64,000 nucleotides of DNA from Xanthobacter dioxanivorans (GTDB lineage: Bacteria > Pseudomonadota > Alphaproteobacteria > Rhizobiales > Xanthobacteraceae). Of the stretch, positions 27,033 to 36,699 are shown in pieces (the stretch's first letter is position 1; every line of letters starts with the position of its first letter). The translations under genes and the position numbers were made by a program. Below the pieces are notes generated by a model that ran no database searches, was not told where the DNA came from, and saw nothing but the letters and a program-made list of their open reading frames with translations. The stretch lies in the NCBI RefSeq assembly GCF_016807805.1, contig NZ_CP063362.1:1973001-2037000 (forward strand). Direction: 5' to 3'.

Positions 27033-27809
27033 CTATTGCGGCAGGGAGGCGGAGATGCGTTCGGCGGCATCGAGCAGCACCGGCAGGAAGCGCGTCTTCA
27101 TCGCCTCAATGGAGGAGCGCCCCTGGTGTGTGCTCACATTGAGCGCGGCCAGCACCTCCGATCGGCGATTGCGCACGGGCACGGCGATGGATCGAAGCCC
27201 CATCTCCAGTTCCTGGTCCACCAAGGTGTACCCCTGGCGGCGGGACGCCTCGATGGCATCCTTCAGCGCCACCATGTTGGCCACTGTGCGCTCGGTGAGC
27301 TTCTCCAGCTTCACCTGGTCGTAGAAGACAGCGAGCTCGGCCGGCGGCAGGCCGGCGAGCAGGGTGCGGCCCATGGAGGTGCAGAAGGCCGGCAGGCGGC
27401 TGCCGATGGACAGGCCGATGGTCATCACCCGCTGGGTGGGCACGCGGGCCACATAGACGATGTCGCCCCCGTCCAGCACCGAAAGCGAGCAGGATTCCTG
27501 CAGCGCGTTCACCACGTCGCGCATGATGGGCTGAGCCACCTCCCACATGGGCAGCGAAGAGAGGTAGGAAAAGCCGAGGTCCAGCACCTTCGGGCGCAGG
27601 AAGAAATACTTTCCGTCGGTGGCCGCGTAGCCTTCACGGGTGAGTGTGAGCAGGAACCGCCGCGCCGCGGCGCGGGTGAGCCCGGCATGCTGGGCCACCT
27701 CGCTCAACGTCATGCGCGGCTTGTACTGGCTGAAGGTGCGGATCACGTCCAGCCCCCGCACCAGGGACTGGACGTAGTCCTTGTCCTCGTTCGCCGCGCC
27801 CGTCGTCAT
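27033..27809 (-). CDS. pcaR: IclR-family regulator of the beta-ketoadipate pathway (PcaR/PcaU/PobR type)
   Basis: 258 residues. The N-terminal winged helix is in MTLSEVAQHAGLTRAAARRF, 20 residues, and is preceded by SLVRGLDVIRTFSQYKPRMT, the PcaR/PobR-type opening. The effector domain (about 85-255) carries the IclR ligand pocket pattern, with VARVPTQRVM, LPAFCTSMGRTLLAG and MGLRSIAVPVRN. PcaR-type proteins activate pca genes in response to beta-ketoadipate. The downstream gene (minus strand, overlapping by 4 bases) and the divergent pcaF operon share two palindromes that suit an IclR dimer. Its 3' end abuts an IS630 scar, so the last few residues could have been altered. The exact subfamily is inference from context. 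Confidence 0.85.
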   Translation of the reverse strand: MTTGAANEDKDYVQSLVRGLDVIRTFSQYKPRMTLSEVAQHAGLTRAAARRFLLTLTREGYAATDGKYFFLRPKVLDLGFSYLSSLPMWEVAQPIMRDVVNALQESCSLSVLDGGDIVYVARVPTQRVMTIGLSIGSRLPAFCTSMGRTLLAGLPPAELAVFYDQVKLEKLTERTVANMVALKDAIEASRRQGYTLVDQELEMGLRSIAVPVRNRRSEVLAALNVSTHQGRSSIEAMKTRFLPVLLDAAERISASLPQ

Positions 27810-28792
27810 GCCCCCGTCCCCGCATCATCCGCCTCTGCATTATAGGAAGCCGGCTGCGCCTGCCCAGCGGCGCGCGCCGCCATGAGGCGGGAATCGCGCC
27901 AGGCCACCCGCGCCTCCCATTGGTCGAGGGGCAGGAGCGTCCGGCGCTCGGCGGCGGCGCGGGTGACGAGGGCGTTGTCCCATGCCTCCGGCTGGCCGCG
28001 CTCGGCGCCCATCTGCCGGTAGCGCTCGCCCATGCGACGGGCATGCTCTTCCAGGCCGCCGCGATAGTTGAGGTCCGCCGTCTCGAACGGGCCGACAATG
28101 GACCAGCGCAGGCCGAGGCCGGAGGTCATCACCCGATCGATATCGGCCACGTCGGCGATGCCCTGCTCGAGCATCCAGTAGGCCTCGCGCAACACCGCCC
28201 CCTGCAGGCGGTTATAGATGAAGCCGTTCACCTCGCGCTTCAGCACCACCGGCGCCTGGCCGGCGCGGGCCATGAGGGTGCGGGTGCGCTCCGCGGCCTC
28301 GGGCGCGGTGAAGGGGGCGGGCACGATCTCCACGATGGGCAGGAGATGGGGCGGATTGGCCGGGTGGGCGACGAGGCAGCGCGCCCGGCCGGGAAGATCG
28401 CCCGCAAACTCGGAGGCCGGCAGCGAGGAGGTGGAGCTGGCGAGCACCGCGTGGGGCGGCGCCAGCTCGTCCATGGCGCGGAACAGGGCGGTCTTGAGGT
28501 CGAGACGCTCCGGCACGTTCTCCTGCACATGGACGGCGCCGTCGAGGGCGGCGGCGAGGTCGTCGGCCACGCTCACCCGCGCCATCACCTCGCCCGGGGC
28601 CTCGGCGAGGAGGCCATGGGCGGCGAGCGCGGCGAGGCGCTCCGCCACGGCGGGCAGGACCGCGCGGCGCACCTCGGCGGAGGCGTCGTGGACCCGCACG
28701 GCAAGCCCCGCCCGGGCAAACACGATGGCCCATCCCACCCCCATGCTGCCGCCACCCACGAGGGCGATGACGCCTTCTTGTCCCACGCTCAT
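27806..28792 (-). CDS. 3-hydroxyacyl-CoA dehydrogenase family protein
   Basis: 328 residues, of the single-unit lambda-crystallin/L-gulonate or carnitine dehydrogenase length. The NAD site is VGGGSMGVGWAIVFARAGL, and AHPANPPHLLPIVEIVP carries the catalytic His in its usual H-P-x-N-P-P setting, followed by KREVNGFIYNRLQGAVLREA, 20 residues, in the C-terminal domain. It should oxidise a 3-hydroxyacyl-CoA or a 3-hydroxyacid. It lies upstream of pcaR in a two-gene operon, divergent from pcaF. A role in a side branch, e.g. for a hydroxylated adipyl-type intermediate, is inference. The ATG at 28792 follows AAGGGCG; the frame continues to 28900 through the operator. Confidence 0.8.
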   Translation of the reverse strand: MSVGQEGVIALVGGGSMGVGWAIVFARAGLAVRVHDASAEVRRAVLPAVAERLAALAAHGLLAEAPGEVMARVSVADDLAAALDGAVHVQENVPERLDLKTALFRAMDELAPPHAVLASSTSSLPASEFAGDLPGRARCLVAHPANPPHLLPIVEIVPAPFTAPEAAERTRTLMARAGQAPVVLKREVNGFIYNRLQGAVLREAYWMLEQGIADVADIDRVMTSGLGLRWSIVGPFETADLNYRGGLEEHARRMGERYRQMGAERGQPEAWDNALVTRAAAERRTLLPLDQWEARVAWRDSRLMAARAAGQAQPASYNAEADDAGTGA

Positions 28793-28823
28793 TCCAACGC
28801 CCTTGTGCGTAAAAGATGACATA

Positions 28824-28840
28824 TGTTCGTAATACGAACA
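28824..28840. promoter_or_regulatory. Candidate IclR/PcaR operator, TGTTCGTA-N1-TACGAACA
   Basis: A perfect 17-base dyad 32 bases upstream of the 3-hydroxyacyl-CoA dehydrogenase start, in the region shared with the pcaF operon. It resembles the GTTCG-type boxes bound by PcaU and PobR. A half-site TGTGCGTA lies at 28804. Confidence 0.65.
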
Positions 28841-29012
28841 AAATTGGAAGGCAATCCGCCCGTTCTGACGCGACCCGTGCCCGCCTTCGGAAGCGCGCAA
28901 TATTTCAGGCTTCTAAATGAAATTCGTTTAGCTCCAGGCCTTCATTACGCAGGTGCAGCATGGAATCCGCTTGACGAAAGCGGCGAGGTCGCCGTAGGAA
29001 ATTGCGTATAAA

Positions 29013-29029
29013 TGTTCGCTATACGCACA
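29013..29029. promoter_or_regulatory. Second IclR/PcaR operator copy ahead of pcaF
   Basis: TGTTCGCTATACGCACA matches the 28824 dyad at 14 of 17 positions and ends 22 bases before the pcaF start. The right half-site CGCAC is the variant also found in Acinetobacter PcaU boxes. Two copies, one near each divergent gene, suggest joint control. Confidence 0.65.
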
Positions 29030-29051
29030 ATAAGAAGCCCGGATTGACGCC

Positions 29052-30257
<1,206 letters not shown>

Positions 30258-30293
30258 ACCGCGCCCTTCAAGTCCCGATCCTCAGGAGGAAAT

Positions 30294-31505
30294 ATGAAGA
30301 CCAATGCCGTTTGCGCGGCGCTGCTCGCCAGCGCGATGATGACCGCCCCGGCCGCCGCCCAATATGCCGGCGGCGGCGTCAAGGTGGGCGTGCTCACCGA
30401 CATGTCGGGCGCCTATTCTGACCTCGCCGGCGCCGGCTCGGTGGAAGCGGCAAAGATGGCCATCGAGGACTTCGGCAAGCCCATCAACGGCAAGCCGGTG
30501 GAACTCGTCTCCGCCGACCACCAGAACAAGGCGGACATCGCCTCCTCCACCGCGCGCAAGTGGTACGACACGGAAGACGTGGACGCCATCTTCGACATCA
30601 ACGGCTCGGTGGCGGCCCTCGCCGTGCGCGAGGTGGCGAAGGAAAAGGGCAAGGTCGACATCAATTCCGGCGCCGCCTCCATGGCCCTCACCAACAAGGC
30701 CTGCTCGCCCACCGGCCTGCACTGGACCTATGACGTCTATTCGCTGGCAGCCGGCACCGGCAATGCGCTGGTGAGCGAGGGCGGCAAGTCCTGGTACTTC
30801 ATCACCGCCGACTACACCTTCGGCCACGACCTGGAGAACCAGGTGGCCAAGATCGTGAAGGAGAAGGGCGGCACGGTGAAGGGGAGCGTGCGCCATCCCT
30901 TCGGCACCTCGGACGTTTCCTCGTTCCTGCTCCAGGCCCAGGCCTCCGGCGCGCAGATCATCGCCATGGCGAACGCCGGCGCCGACACCATCAACACCAT
31001 CAAGCAGGCCCGCGAGTTCGGCATCACCCAGGGCGGCCAGACGCTGGCGGCGCTGCTGCTGTTCCTCACCGACATCCATTCCGTGGGCCTCGACGCCGCC
31101 CAGGGCATGGCGCTGACCACCGGCTTCTACTGGGACACGGACGACAAGACCCGCGCCTTCTCCAAGCGCTTCGCCGAGCGCATGAAAGGCAAGATGCCCA
31201 CCATGGTGCATGCGGGCGTCTATTCCTCCGTTCTGCATTACCTGCGGGCCGCCGAGGCCGCCGGCACCGACGAGGGCGTCAAGGTGATCGCCAAGATGCG
31301 CGAGCTGCCCATCGACGACATGTTCGCCAAGAACGGCAAGATCCGCGAGGACGGCCGCATGGTGCATGACATGTACCTCGCCAAGGTGAAGTCGCCGGCG
31401 CAGTCCAAGGGGCCGTGGGACTATTACAACATCGTCCGCGTGATCCCGGGCGACGAGGCGTTCCAGCCGCTGAGCGAAAGCACCTGCCCGCTCGTCAAGA
31501 AGTGA
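30294..31505 (+). CDS. Periplasmic substrate-binding protein (branched-chain amino acid / LivK type)
   Basis: 403 residues. A signal peptide (cleaved near AAAQ) precedes the type I receptor fold: VGVLTDMSGAYSDLAGAGSV, 20 residues, then QNKADIASSTARKWYDTE and IFDINGSVAALAVREVAKE. The family gives solute receptors for LIV-type ABC importers; several members bind aromatic acids such as hydroxybenzoates. It sits inside the beta-ketoadipate operon with no permease or ATPase beside it, so it must use membrane subunits encoded elsewhere. An aromatic ligand or a pathway-derived acid is likely but not proven. Confidence 0.88.
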   Translation: MKTNAVCAALLASAMMTAPAAAQYAGGGVKVGVLTDMSGAYSDLAGAGSVEAAKMAIEDFGKPINGKPVELVSADHQNKADIASSTARKWYDTEDVDAIFDINGSVAALAVREVAKEKGKVDINSGAASMALTNKACSPTGLHWTYDVYSLAAGTGNALVSEGGKSWYFITADYTFGHDLENQVAKIVKEKGGTVKGSVRHPFGTSDVSSFLLQAQASGAQIIAMANAGADTINTIKQAREFGITQGGQTLAALLLFLTDIHSVGLDAAQGMALTTGFYWDTDDKTRAFSKRFAERMKGKMPTMVHAGVYSSVLHYLRAAEAAGTDEGVKVIAKMRELPIDDMFAKNGKIREDGRMVHDMYLAKVKSPAQSKGPWDYYNIVRVIPGDEAFQPLSESTCPLVKK

Positions 31506-31670
31506 GCTTCAGAGCGGCGGGCGGTCCTCCCCCGCCCGCCGCCGCCTCGGGCGTCCTCGCGCGCGCTTTCGAGCCGCGCTCTCGCAGCGTGGACGCCCGA
31601 GGTTTTTCTTTAAAGTGGCCCGCGCCTGCCGGATGGCTTGCCGGGCGGCGCAGACAGGAAGGCGACGCTT

Positions 31671-31946
31671 ATGCTGTTCCATGTGGAGATGACCGTGACC
31701 ATCCCCCACGACTTCCCGTCCGAGAAGGCGGATGCCATCAAGGCGGCGGAGAAGGCCTACGCGCAGGATCTCCAGCGGCAGGGCAAGTGGGTGCACCTGT
31801 GGCGCGTCGCCGGCCGCTACTCCAACATCTCCATCTTTGACGTGGAGAGCGTGGACGAGCTGCACACGCTGCTCTCCTCGCTCCCCCTCTTCCCCTTCAT
31901 GGACATCCACGTGACGCCGCTGGCGCGCCACCCCTCCGCGATCTGA
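31671..31946 (+). CDS. catC: Muconolactone delta-isomerase
   Basis: 91 residues, close to the usual 92-97. The sequence begins LFHVEMTVTIP, has LQRQGKWVHLWRVAGRYSN in the middle and ends SLPLFPFMDIHVTPLARHPS, matching CatC at each landmark (LWR-A-G-x-Y-x-N, LFP-x-MD-I, RHPS). It converts muconolactone to the enol-lactone, substrate of the PcaD hydrolase encoded further along the operon. The ATG at 31671 has AGGAAGG upstream. Its presence shows the operon serves the catechol, not the protocatechuate, branch. Confidence 0.92.
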   Translation: MLFHVEMTVTIPHDFPSEKADAIKAAEKAYAQDLQRQGKWVHLWRVAGRYSNISIFDVESVDELHTLLSSLPLFPFMDIHVTPLARHPSAI

Positions 31947-31960
31947 AGAGCCCGCCCGCC

Positions 31961-32638
31961 ATGATCGACAAGACGAGACCCGACACGCAAAGCTGTGTCG
32001 CCGACATCGCCGACGGCGCGACCATCCTGGTGGGCGGCTTCGGCGGTGCCGGCATGCCGCACGAGCTCATCGACGCGCTGATCGAACGCGCGCCCAGGGA
32101 CCTCACCATCGTCTCCAACAATGCCGGCAACGGCACCAAGGGCCTCGCCGCCCTGCTGGCGGCGGGGCTGGTGAGGAAGGTGGTCTGCTCCTTCCCCCGG
32201 CAGGCGGATTCCCATGTGTTCGACGGGCTCTACCGCTCCGGCCAGCTGGAGCTGGAGCTGGTGCCCCAGGGCAACCTCGTGGAACGGCTGCGCGCCGGCG
32301 GCGCCGGCATCGGCGCCTTCTTCACCCCCACCGGCTACGGCACCCCCATCGCCGACGGCAAGGAGACGCGGGTGATCGACGGGCGCGGCTATGTGCTGGA
32401 ATATCCCATCAAGGGCGACTTCGCGCTGATCAAGGCGCGGCAGGCCGACCGCTGGGGCAATCTCGTCTACCGCAAGACGGCGCGCAATTTCGGCCCCGTC
32501 ATGGCCACCGCCGCCAAGATGACGGTGGCGCAGGTGGAGGAGATCGTCCCTCTCGGCAGCCTCGACCCGGAGGTGATCGTCACCCCCGGCGCCTTCGTGG
32601 ACCGCGTTGTGGCCGTCGGCACGGGAGCTGCCCAATGA
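31961..32638 (+). CDS. pcaI: 3-oxoadipate CoA-transferase, subunit A
   Basis: 225 residues, the alpha subunit of a class I CoA-transferase. The glycine-rich opening VGGFGGAGMPHELIDAL and GAGIGAFFTPTGYGT are typical, as is the closing VDRVVAV. With PcaJ it moves CoA from succinyl-CoA to beta-ketoadipate. The gene begins 15 bases after catC and overlaps pcaJ by four bases (ATGA), so translation of the subunits is probably coupled. Other succinyl-CoA:3-ketoacid transferases look alike; the thiolase and lactone genes around it decide the name. Confidence 0.9.
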   Translation: MIDKTRPDTQSCVADIADGATILVGGFGGAGMPHELIDALIERAPRDLTIVSNNAGNGTKGLAALLAAGLVRKVVCSFPRQADSHVFDGLYRSGQLELELVPQGNLVERLRAGGAGIGAFFTPTGYGTPIADGKETRVIDGRGYVLEYPIKGDFALIKARQADRWGNLVYRKTARNFGPVMATAAKMTVAQVEEIVPLGSLDPEVIVTPGAFVDRVVAVGTGAAQ

Positions 32639-33297
32639 GCGAAGTCGCGACCGACCTGAAGCTGTGGACGCGCGCCGAGATGGCGCAACTCATCGCCGCC
32701 GACATCCCGGAAGGGGCGGTGGTCAACATCGGCATCGGCATGCCCGAGCTGGTGGCGGACTATCTGCCCCGCGACAAGGAAATCCTGCTCCAGTCCGAGA
32801 ACGGGCTCATCGGCATGGGCCCCAAGCCCGGCGCCAACGAGATCGACTGGGACCTCATCAACGCCGGCAAGCAGCCGGTGACCCTGCTCGAAGGCGGGGC
32901 GATCTTCGACCACACCTTGTCCTTCACCATGATGCGCGGCGGCCATCTCGACATCGCCATCCTCGGCGCCTTCCAGGTGGCGGAGAACGGCGACCTCGCC
33001 AACTGGGCCACCAACGATCCCAACGCGATCCCGGCGGTGGGGGGCGCCATGGACCTGGCGGTGGGCGCCAAGAACGTGTTCGTGATGATGGAGATGCTCA
33101 CCAAGAAGGGCGAATCCAAGCTGGTGGAGCGCTGCACCTACCCGCTCACCGGGCTCGGCTGCGTCTCGCGGGTCTATACCGATCACGCCGTGCTCGACGT
33201 CGTCGACGGCGGCTTCACGGTGGCGCGCCTTGCGCCCGGGCTGAGCCTTGACGAGCTGCGGCAGCGCACAGGCCTTTCCATCCGCGCGCGGGCCTGA
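32635..33297 (+). CDS. pcaJ: 3-oxoadipate CoA-transferase, subunit B
   Basis: 220 residues, the beta subunit. The catalytic Glu is in LLQSENGLIGMGP, the standard QSENG block, and the domain ends with GLGCVSRVYTDHAVLDV. The N-terminal helix region (TRAEMAQLIAADIPEGAVVN, 20 residues, with W-T-R-A-E-M) is normal for this family. It overlaps pcaI by four bases and completes the enzyme. Next comes a YciI-like gene eight bases on. Confidence 0.9.
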   Translation: MSEVATDLKLWTRAEMAQLIAADIPEGAVVNIGIGMPELVADYLPRDKEILLQSENGLIGMGPKPGANEIDWDLINAGKQPVTLLEGGAIFDHTLSFTMMRGGHLDIAILGAFQVAENGDLANWATNDPNAIPAVGGAMDLAVGAKNVFVMMEMLTKKGESKLVERCTYPLTGLGCVSRVYTDHAVLDVVDGGFTVARLAPGLSLDELRQRTGLSIRARA

Positions 33298-33305
33298 GAC
33301 CTGTC

Positions 33306-33617
33306 ATGCCCTACATGATCGAGACCTTCGACAAGCCCGGCACGCTGGACCTCCGCACGGCAACACGCGACGCGCACCTTGCCTTCCTCGCCGAGAACGC
33401 GGCGCTGCTGCTCGCCTGCGGCGCCAAGCTGGACGACGACGGCAACGCCGCCGGCGGCGGGCTCTACGTGGTGGCGCTGGAGAGCCGCGCCGAGGCGGAG
33501 GCTTTCATCGCCGCCGATCCCTTCTTCAAGGCCGGCCTGTTCGATCGGGTGGTGATCCAGCGCTGGCGCAAGGCCTATGTGGACGGGGTCTGCTACCTGC
33601 CGGAGATGAAGCCGTGA
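33306..33617 (+). CDS. YciI-family protein
   Basis: 103 residues of a dimeric alpha-beta barrel. The key features are DLRTATRDAHLAFL with the conserved His, AGGGLYVVALESRAEAEAF and FKAGLFDRVVIQRW, which fit the YCII-related domain. The fold is shared with muconolactone isomerase and chloromuconolactone dehalogenase, and a YciI protein next to catC suggests a lactone- or pathway-intermediate-handling role. That function is inference. Its stop overlaps the start of the next gene (GTGA). Confidence 0.82.
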   Translation: MPYMIETFDKPGTLDLRTATRDAHLAFLAENAALLLACGAKLDDDGNAAGGGLYVVALESRAEAEAFIAADPFFKAGLFDRVVIQRWRKAYVDGVCYLPEMKP

Positions 33618-34336
33618 GCGTTGAGCGCACCCTCGTCACCGGCGGGGCCGGCGGCATCGGCCTTGCCGTGGCACGCCGCGAGATCGCGGCCGGACGGGCG
33701 GTGGTGGTGCTCGACCGCGCGCCGCCGCCGCAAGACCTGGACGCCCGCTTCATCGCCGTCGACATGATGGACGAGGCCGCCACCAGCGCCGCGCTCGCGC
33801 AGGCGCTGGTGGGCGGCTCCATCACCCGCCTCGTCAACAATGTGGGCATGGTGCGCCCGGCGCTTCTCGACGACACCACAGCAGCAGATTTCGCCGGCGT
33901 GATGCGGCTCAATCTCGGCACCGCGATCCAATGCACGCAGGCCCTTCTGCCGGGCATGCGGGCGGCGCGCTTCGGCCGCGTCGTCAATGTGTCGAGCCGT
34001 GCCGCCTACGGCAAGGAACTGCGCACCGCCTACGCGGCCAGCAAGGCGGGCCTGCTCGGCGCCACCCGCACCTGGGCGCTGGAACTGGGCAAGGACGGCA
34101 TTACCGTGAATGCGGTGGCCCCGGGCCCCATCGCCACGCCGCTCTTCACTGCCGCCAACCCGCCGGACGCGCCGCGCACCCGTGCTATCATCGAGGGCAT
34201 TCCGGTCGGCCGCGTGGGGTTGCCGGAAGACGTGGCCGAAGCCATCGGCTTTTTCCTCGGCACGCAGGCCGGGTTCATCACCGGCCAGACGCTCGCCGTG
34301 TGCGGCGGCGTCACGGTGGGCAAGGGAACGGTCTGA
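33614..34336 (+). CDS. Short-chain dehydrogenase/reductase
   Basis: 240 residues. NAD(P) site TGGAGGIG, N-N-V-G in LVNNVGMVRP, and active-site Ser with Y-x3-K in NVSSRAAYGKELRTAYAASK, 20 residues. The C-terminal IATPLF-x-AANPP region and TGQTLAVCGG are typical classical SDR. The start is a GTG that overlaps the previous TGA, so translation is coupled; the frame is open further upstream but only as an overlap. A substrate cannot be named; the operon suggests a cyclic or keto intermediate of aromatic degradation. Confidence 0.85.
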   Translation: MSVERTLVTGGAGGIGLAVARREIAAGRAVVVLDRAPPPQDLDARFIAVDMMDEAATSAALAQALVGGSITRLVNNVGMVRPALLDDTTAADFAGVMRLNLGTAIQCTQALLPGMRAARFGRVVNVSSRAAYGKELRTAYAASKAGLLGATRTWALELGKDGITVNAVAPGPIATPLFTAANPPDAPRTRAIIEGIPVGRVGLPEDVAEAIGFFLGTQAGFITGQTLAVCGGVTVGKGTV

Positions 34337-34348
34337 GGAGTTTGCGCC

Positions 34349-35383
34349 ATGCCGTCCAATCCGCGCTGGGTCCATCGCCCGGAAGGATCCACGTGGGGCG
34401 ATTTCGGGGCGGATGACCAGCTCGGCCGCCTGAATCTCCTGACCCCCGCGAAGGTCCGGCAGGGCATCGCCGAGGTGCGCGAGGGCAGGACCTTCTGCCT
34501 CAGCCTGCCCCTCGACCGGCCGGGGGGCAAGGCGCTGAACCCGCGCCGCGGCCCGCCCGTGCTCTCGCCCACCGGCCCGGCCGAGAAGCCGCGCTGGAAC
34601 CAGTGCCTGTGCCATGACGAGGCCGGGTTGCTGGACGTGGCCTGCGACGACAAGGTGGAGATCGCGCTCCAGTATTCCACCCAGTGGGATGCGCTGGTGC
34701 ATGTGGGAGCCATGTTCGACGCGGACGGCGACGGCGTGCCCGAGCCTGTCTACTATAACGGCTTCCGCGCCGGCACCGACGTGCCGGATGCGTCGCAGGC
34801 CGCCGCCTCAGGCCGCGCCTTTGGCGCGCTGAAGCTGGGCATCGAGAATGCCGCCGCCCACGGCGTGCAGGGGCGCGGCGTGCTGGTGGACCTGTTCGCC
34901 CGCTTCGGCGAGACCCGCCGCTTCGTCGGCTATGACGACCTGATGGCGGCGCTCGACGCAGACAGGGTGGCGGTGGAGCCCGGCGACATCCTCTGCCTCT
35001 ACACCGGCTTTGCCGACCTGGTGATGCGCATGGACGGCGCGCCCGATCCGGCTGTGCTGTCCCATGCCTGCGCCGTGCTCGACGGGCGGGACGCGCGTCT
35101 GCTGCGCTGGATCTCCGACAGCCAGATCGCCGCCATCGCAGCCGACAATTATGCGGTGGAAGGCCTGCCCGCCCGCGCCTTCGCCGGCGGCGCCAATGCG
35201 GCCATGCCGCTGCACCACCACTGCCTGTTCAAGCTGGGCCTGCCGCTCGGCGAGCTGTGGTGGTTCGAGGCCTTGGCCGCCCATCTGCGCGTGGCGGGTC
35301 GCAACCGCTTCCTCCTCACCGCCCCGCCGCTGCGCCTGCCGGGCGCCGCCGGCTCTCCCGTCACCCCCATCGCCACCGTCTGA
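34349..35383 (+). CDS. Cyclase-family protein (KynB-like metal hydrolase superfamily)
   Basis: 344 residues, the long form of the cyclase family. WGDFGADDQLGRLNLLTP and LQYSTQWDALVHVG are the landmarks; in kynurenine formamidase the corresponding site is H-x-G-T-H-x-D, here changed to STQWDALVH, as in other long-form members. The C-terminal part has ALPLHHHCLF-like sequence (AMPLHHHCLFKLGLPLGE) that could give metal ligands. The family includes amidohydrolases and lactonases. Its place before pcaD suggests ring or lactone opening of a pathway compound; the reaction is not known. Confidence 0.82.
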   Translation: MPSNPRWVHRPEGSTWGDFGADDQLGRLNLLTPAKVRQGIAEVREGRTFCLSLPLDRPGGKALNPRRGPPVLSPTGPAEKPRWNQCLCHDEAGLLDVACDDKVEIALQYSTQWDALVHVGAMFDADGDGVPEPVYYNGFRAGTDVPDASQAAASGRAFGALKLGIENAAAHGVQGRGVLVDLFARFGETRRFVGYDDLMAALDADRVAVEPGDILCLYTGFADLVMRMDGAPDPAVLSHACAVLDGRDARLLRWISDSQIAAIAADNYAVEGLPARAFAGGANAAMPLHHHCLFKLGLPLGELWWFEALAAHLRVAGRNRFLLTAPPLRLPGAAGSPVTPIATV

Positions 35384-35408
35384 CCCAATCCTGCGCGGAG
35401 CCTCCCGG

Positions 35409-36206
35409 ATGCCTTTCCTCGTCACTGGCGACATCACCACCCACTATGCCCTGGAAGGTCCCGAGGACGCGCCGGTGCTGCTGCTCGCGAACTCGCTGGG
35501 CACCAGCTTCCTGGTCTGGGATCCGGTGATGGAGGTCCTCACCCGTCAATTCCGGGTGCTGCGCTATGACAAGCGCGGTCATGGCCTGAGCGACGCGACG
35601 CCCCTGCCGGATGAAACCGCCGGCTATTCCATCGCCGCCCTCGCCCAGGATGCGCTTGCTCTGCTCAATGGCCTCGGCATCGACAAGGTTCATCTGTGCG
35701 GCCTGTCCATCGGTGGCATGATCGCCCAGCACCTCGCCGCCGCCTCGCCCGAGCGGGTCGCCCGCCTGGTGTTGTGCGATACCGCCGCCGTCATCGGTCC
35801 CGCCTCGGTGTGGAACGAGCGCATCGCGGGCATCCGCCGCGACGGCCTTGCGGCAATCGCGCCCGGGGTGATGGCCCGTTGGTTCACCGAGGGCTTTCGC
35901 GCCCGCGTGCCTCACGTCGTGCGGGGCTATGTGAACATGGTGGCGCGCACCTCCCTCGAAGGTTACCTCGGCTGCGCCATGGCGGTGCGCGACGCGGACC
36001 TCACGGATGGCGACCGCACCATCGCCGCGCCGACCCTGGTGGTGGTGGGCGAGCAGGATCCGGCGACCCCATTCGCCTCCGCCCAAGCGCTCGCCGCCCT
36101 TATTCCCGGGGCGCGGCTCGCGACGATACCGGACTGCTCGCACATTCCCTGCGTCGAGCAGCCTGAATCACTGCTGCGCCAGATCGTGCCGCATCTGTGC
36201 GACTGA
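35409..36206 (+). CDS. pcaD: 3-oxoadipate enol-lactonase
   Basis: 265 residues, an alpha/beta hydrolase of PcaD size. The nucleophile elbow is LCGLSIGGMIAQ, the acid Asp lies in VVVGEQDPATP, and the catalytic His in IPDCSHIPCVEQPE. LANSLGTSFLVWDPVM and YDKRGHGLSDA match PcaD as remembered. It hydrolyses beta-ketoadipate enol-lactone to beta-ketoadipate, the step between CatC and PcaIJ, whose genes are upstream in the operon. It is the last gene; no strong terminator is visible after it. Confidence 0.9.
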   Translation: MPFLVTGDITTHYALEGPEDAPVLLLANSLGTSFLVWDPVMEVLTRQFRVLRYDKRGHGLSDATPLPDETAGYSIAALAQDALALLNGLGIDKVHLCGLSIGGMIAQHLAAASPERVARLVLCDTAAVIGPASVWNERIAGIRRDGLAAIAPGVMARWFTEGFRARVPHVVRGYVNMVARTSLEGYLGCAMAVRDADLTDGDRTIAAPTLVVVGEQDPATPFASAQALAALIPGARLATIPDCSHIPCVEQPESLLRQIVPHLCD

Positions 36207-36260
36207 TGGCACGCCGGAACCATGGCGATGTGATGGGCAAGGTCGGATTCACGATGGTGG

Positions 36261-36520
36261 TCATTTAGCTGCGGGCGGAAGGTCATAAAGCCGGTGCGCA
36301 TTGTTCACGGGGACGCGTTTGCGCGCCGCCGCGTTGGGGGGCCAGCCGGAACCCCAGACGCAGCGATCCGGGGCAGCTTCAGGCAGCAGCCGGCGAAAGG
36401 AATCGTATCGGCGTAGGGCGGTCCTTCGACGGCATTGCGGTGGTCGCGCGAGAGCTTGACCCAGCCGCCTTGAGCAGGCCGCCAAGGATGCGATATTCGA
36501 CTTCGGGCACGTGCCTCCGG
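36261..36520 (-). pseudogene. Amidohydrolase (2-pyrone-4,6-dicarboxylate hydrolase-like) C-terminal remnant
   Basis: In two minus-strand frames the segment reads GWVKLSRDHRNAVEGPPYAD with TIPFAG, then after a shift PEAAPDRCVWGSGWP and VNNAHRLYDLPPAAK. These match the C-terminal third of amidohydrolase-2 family proteins such as LigI: V-W-V-K-L-S, PPYADV-x-PFA, P-D-R-x-V-W-G-T-D-W-P and a final LLDLLP. The metal-binding Asp of GTDWPH is replaced and the N-terminal two thirds are missing, so it is a dead fragment. It lies between the pca operon and the next sensor kinase. Confidence 0.65.
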
Positions 36521-36699
36521 TTGCAGACGGCGGGCGGCGGCTGAAACGGTCCTGGAGCCGGTGGGTGGCGCCGCGGCGTTGATTTTCCCCGGACGGGGCC
36601 GCCGGGCGAGACGCCGCCAGCGGGCTCCGGCACCGCTCCCGCGCGCCGCCGCCGTGATAAGGCAATCCGGACGTGAAAGATGTGAGGTTCGATCGCAGC

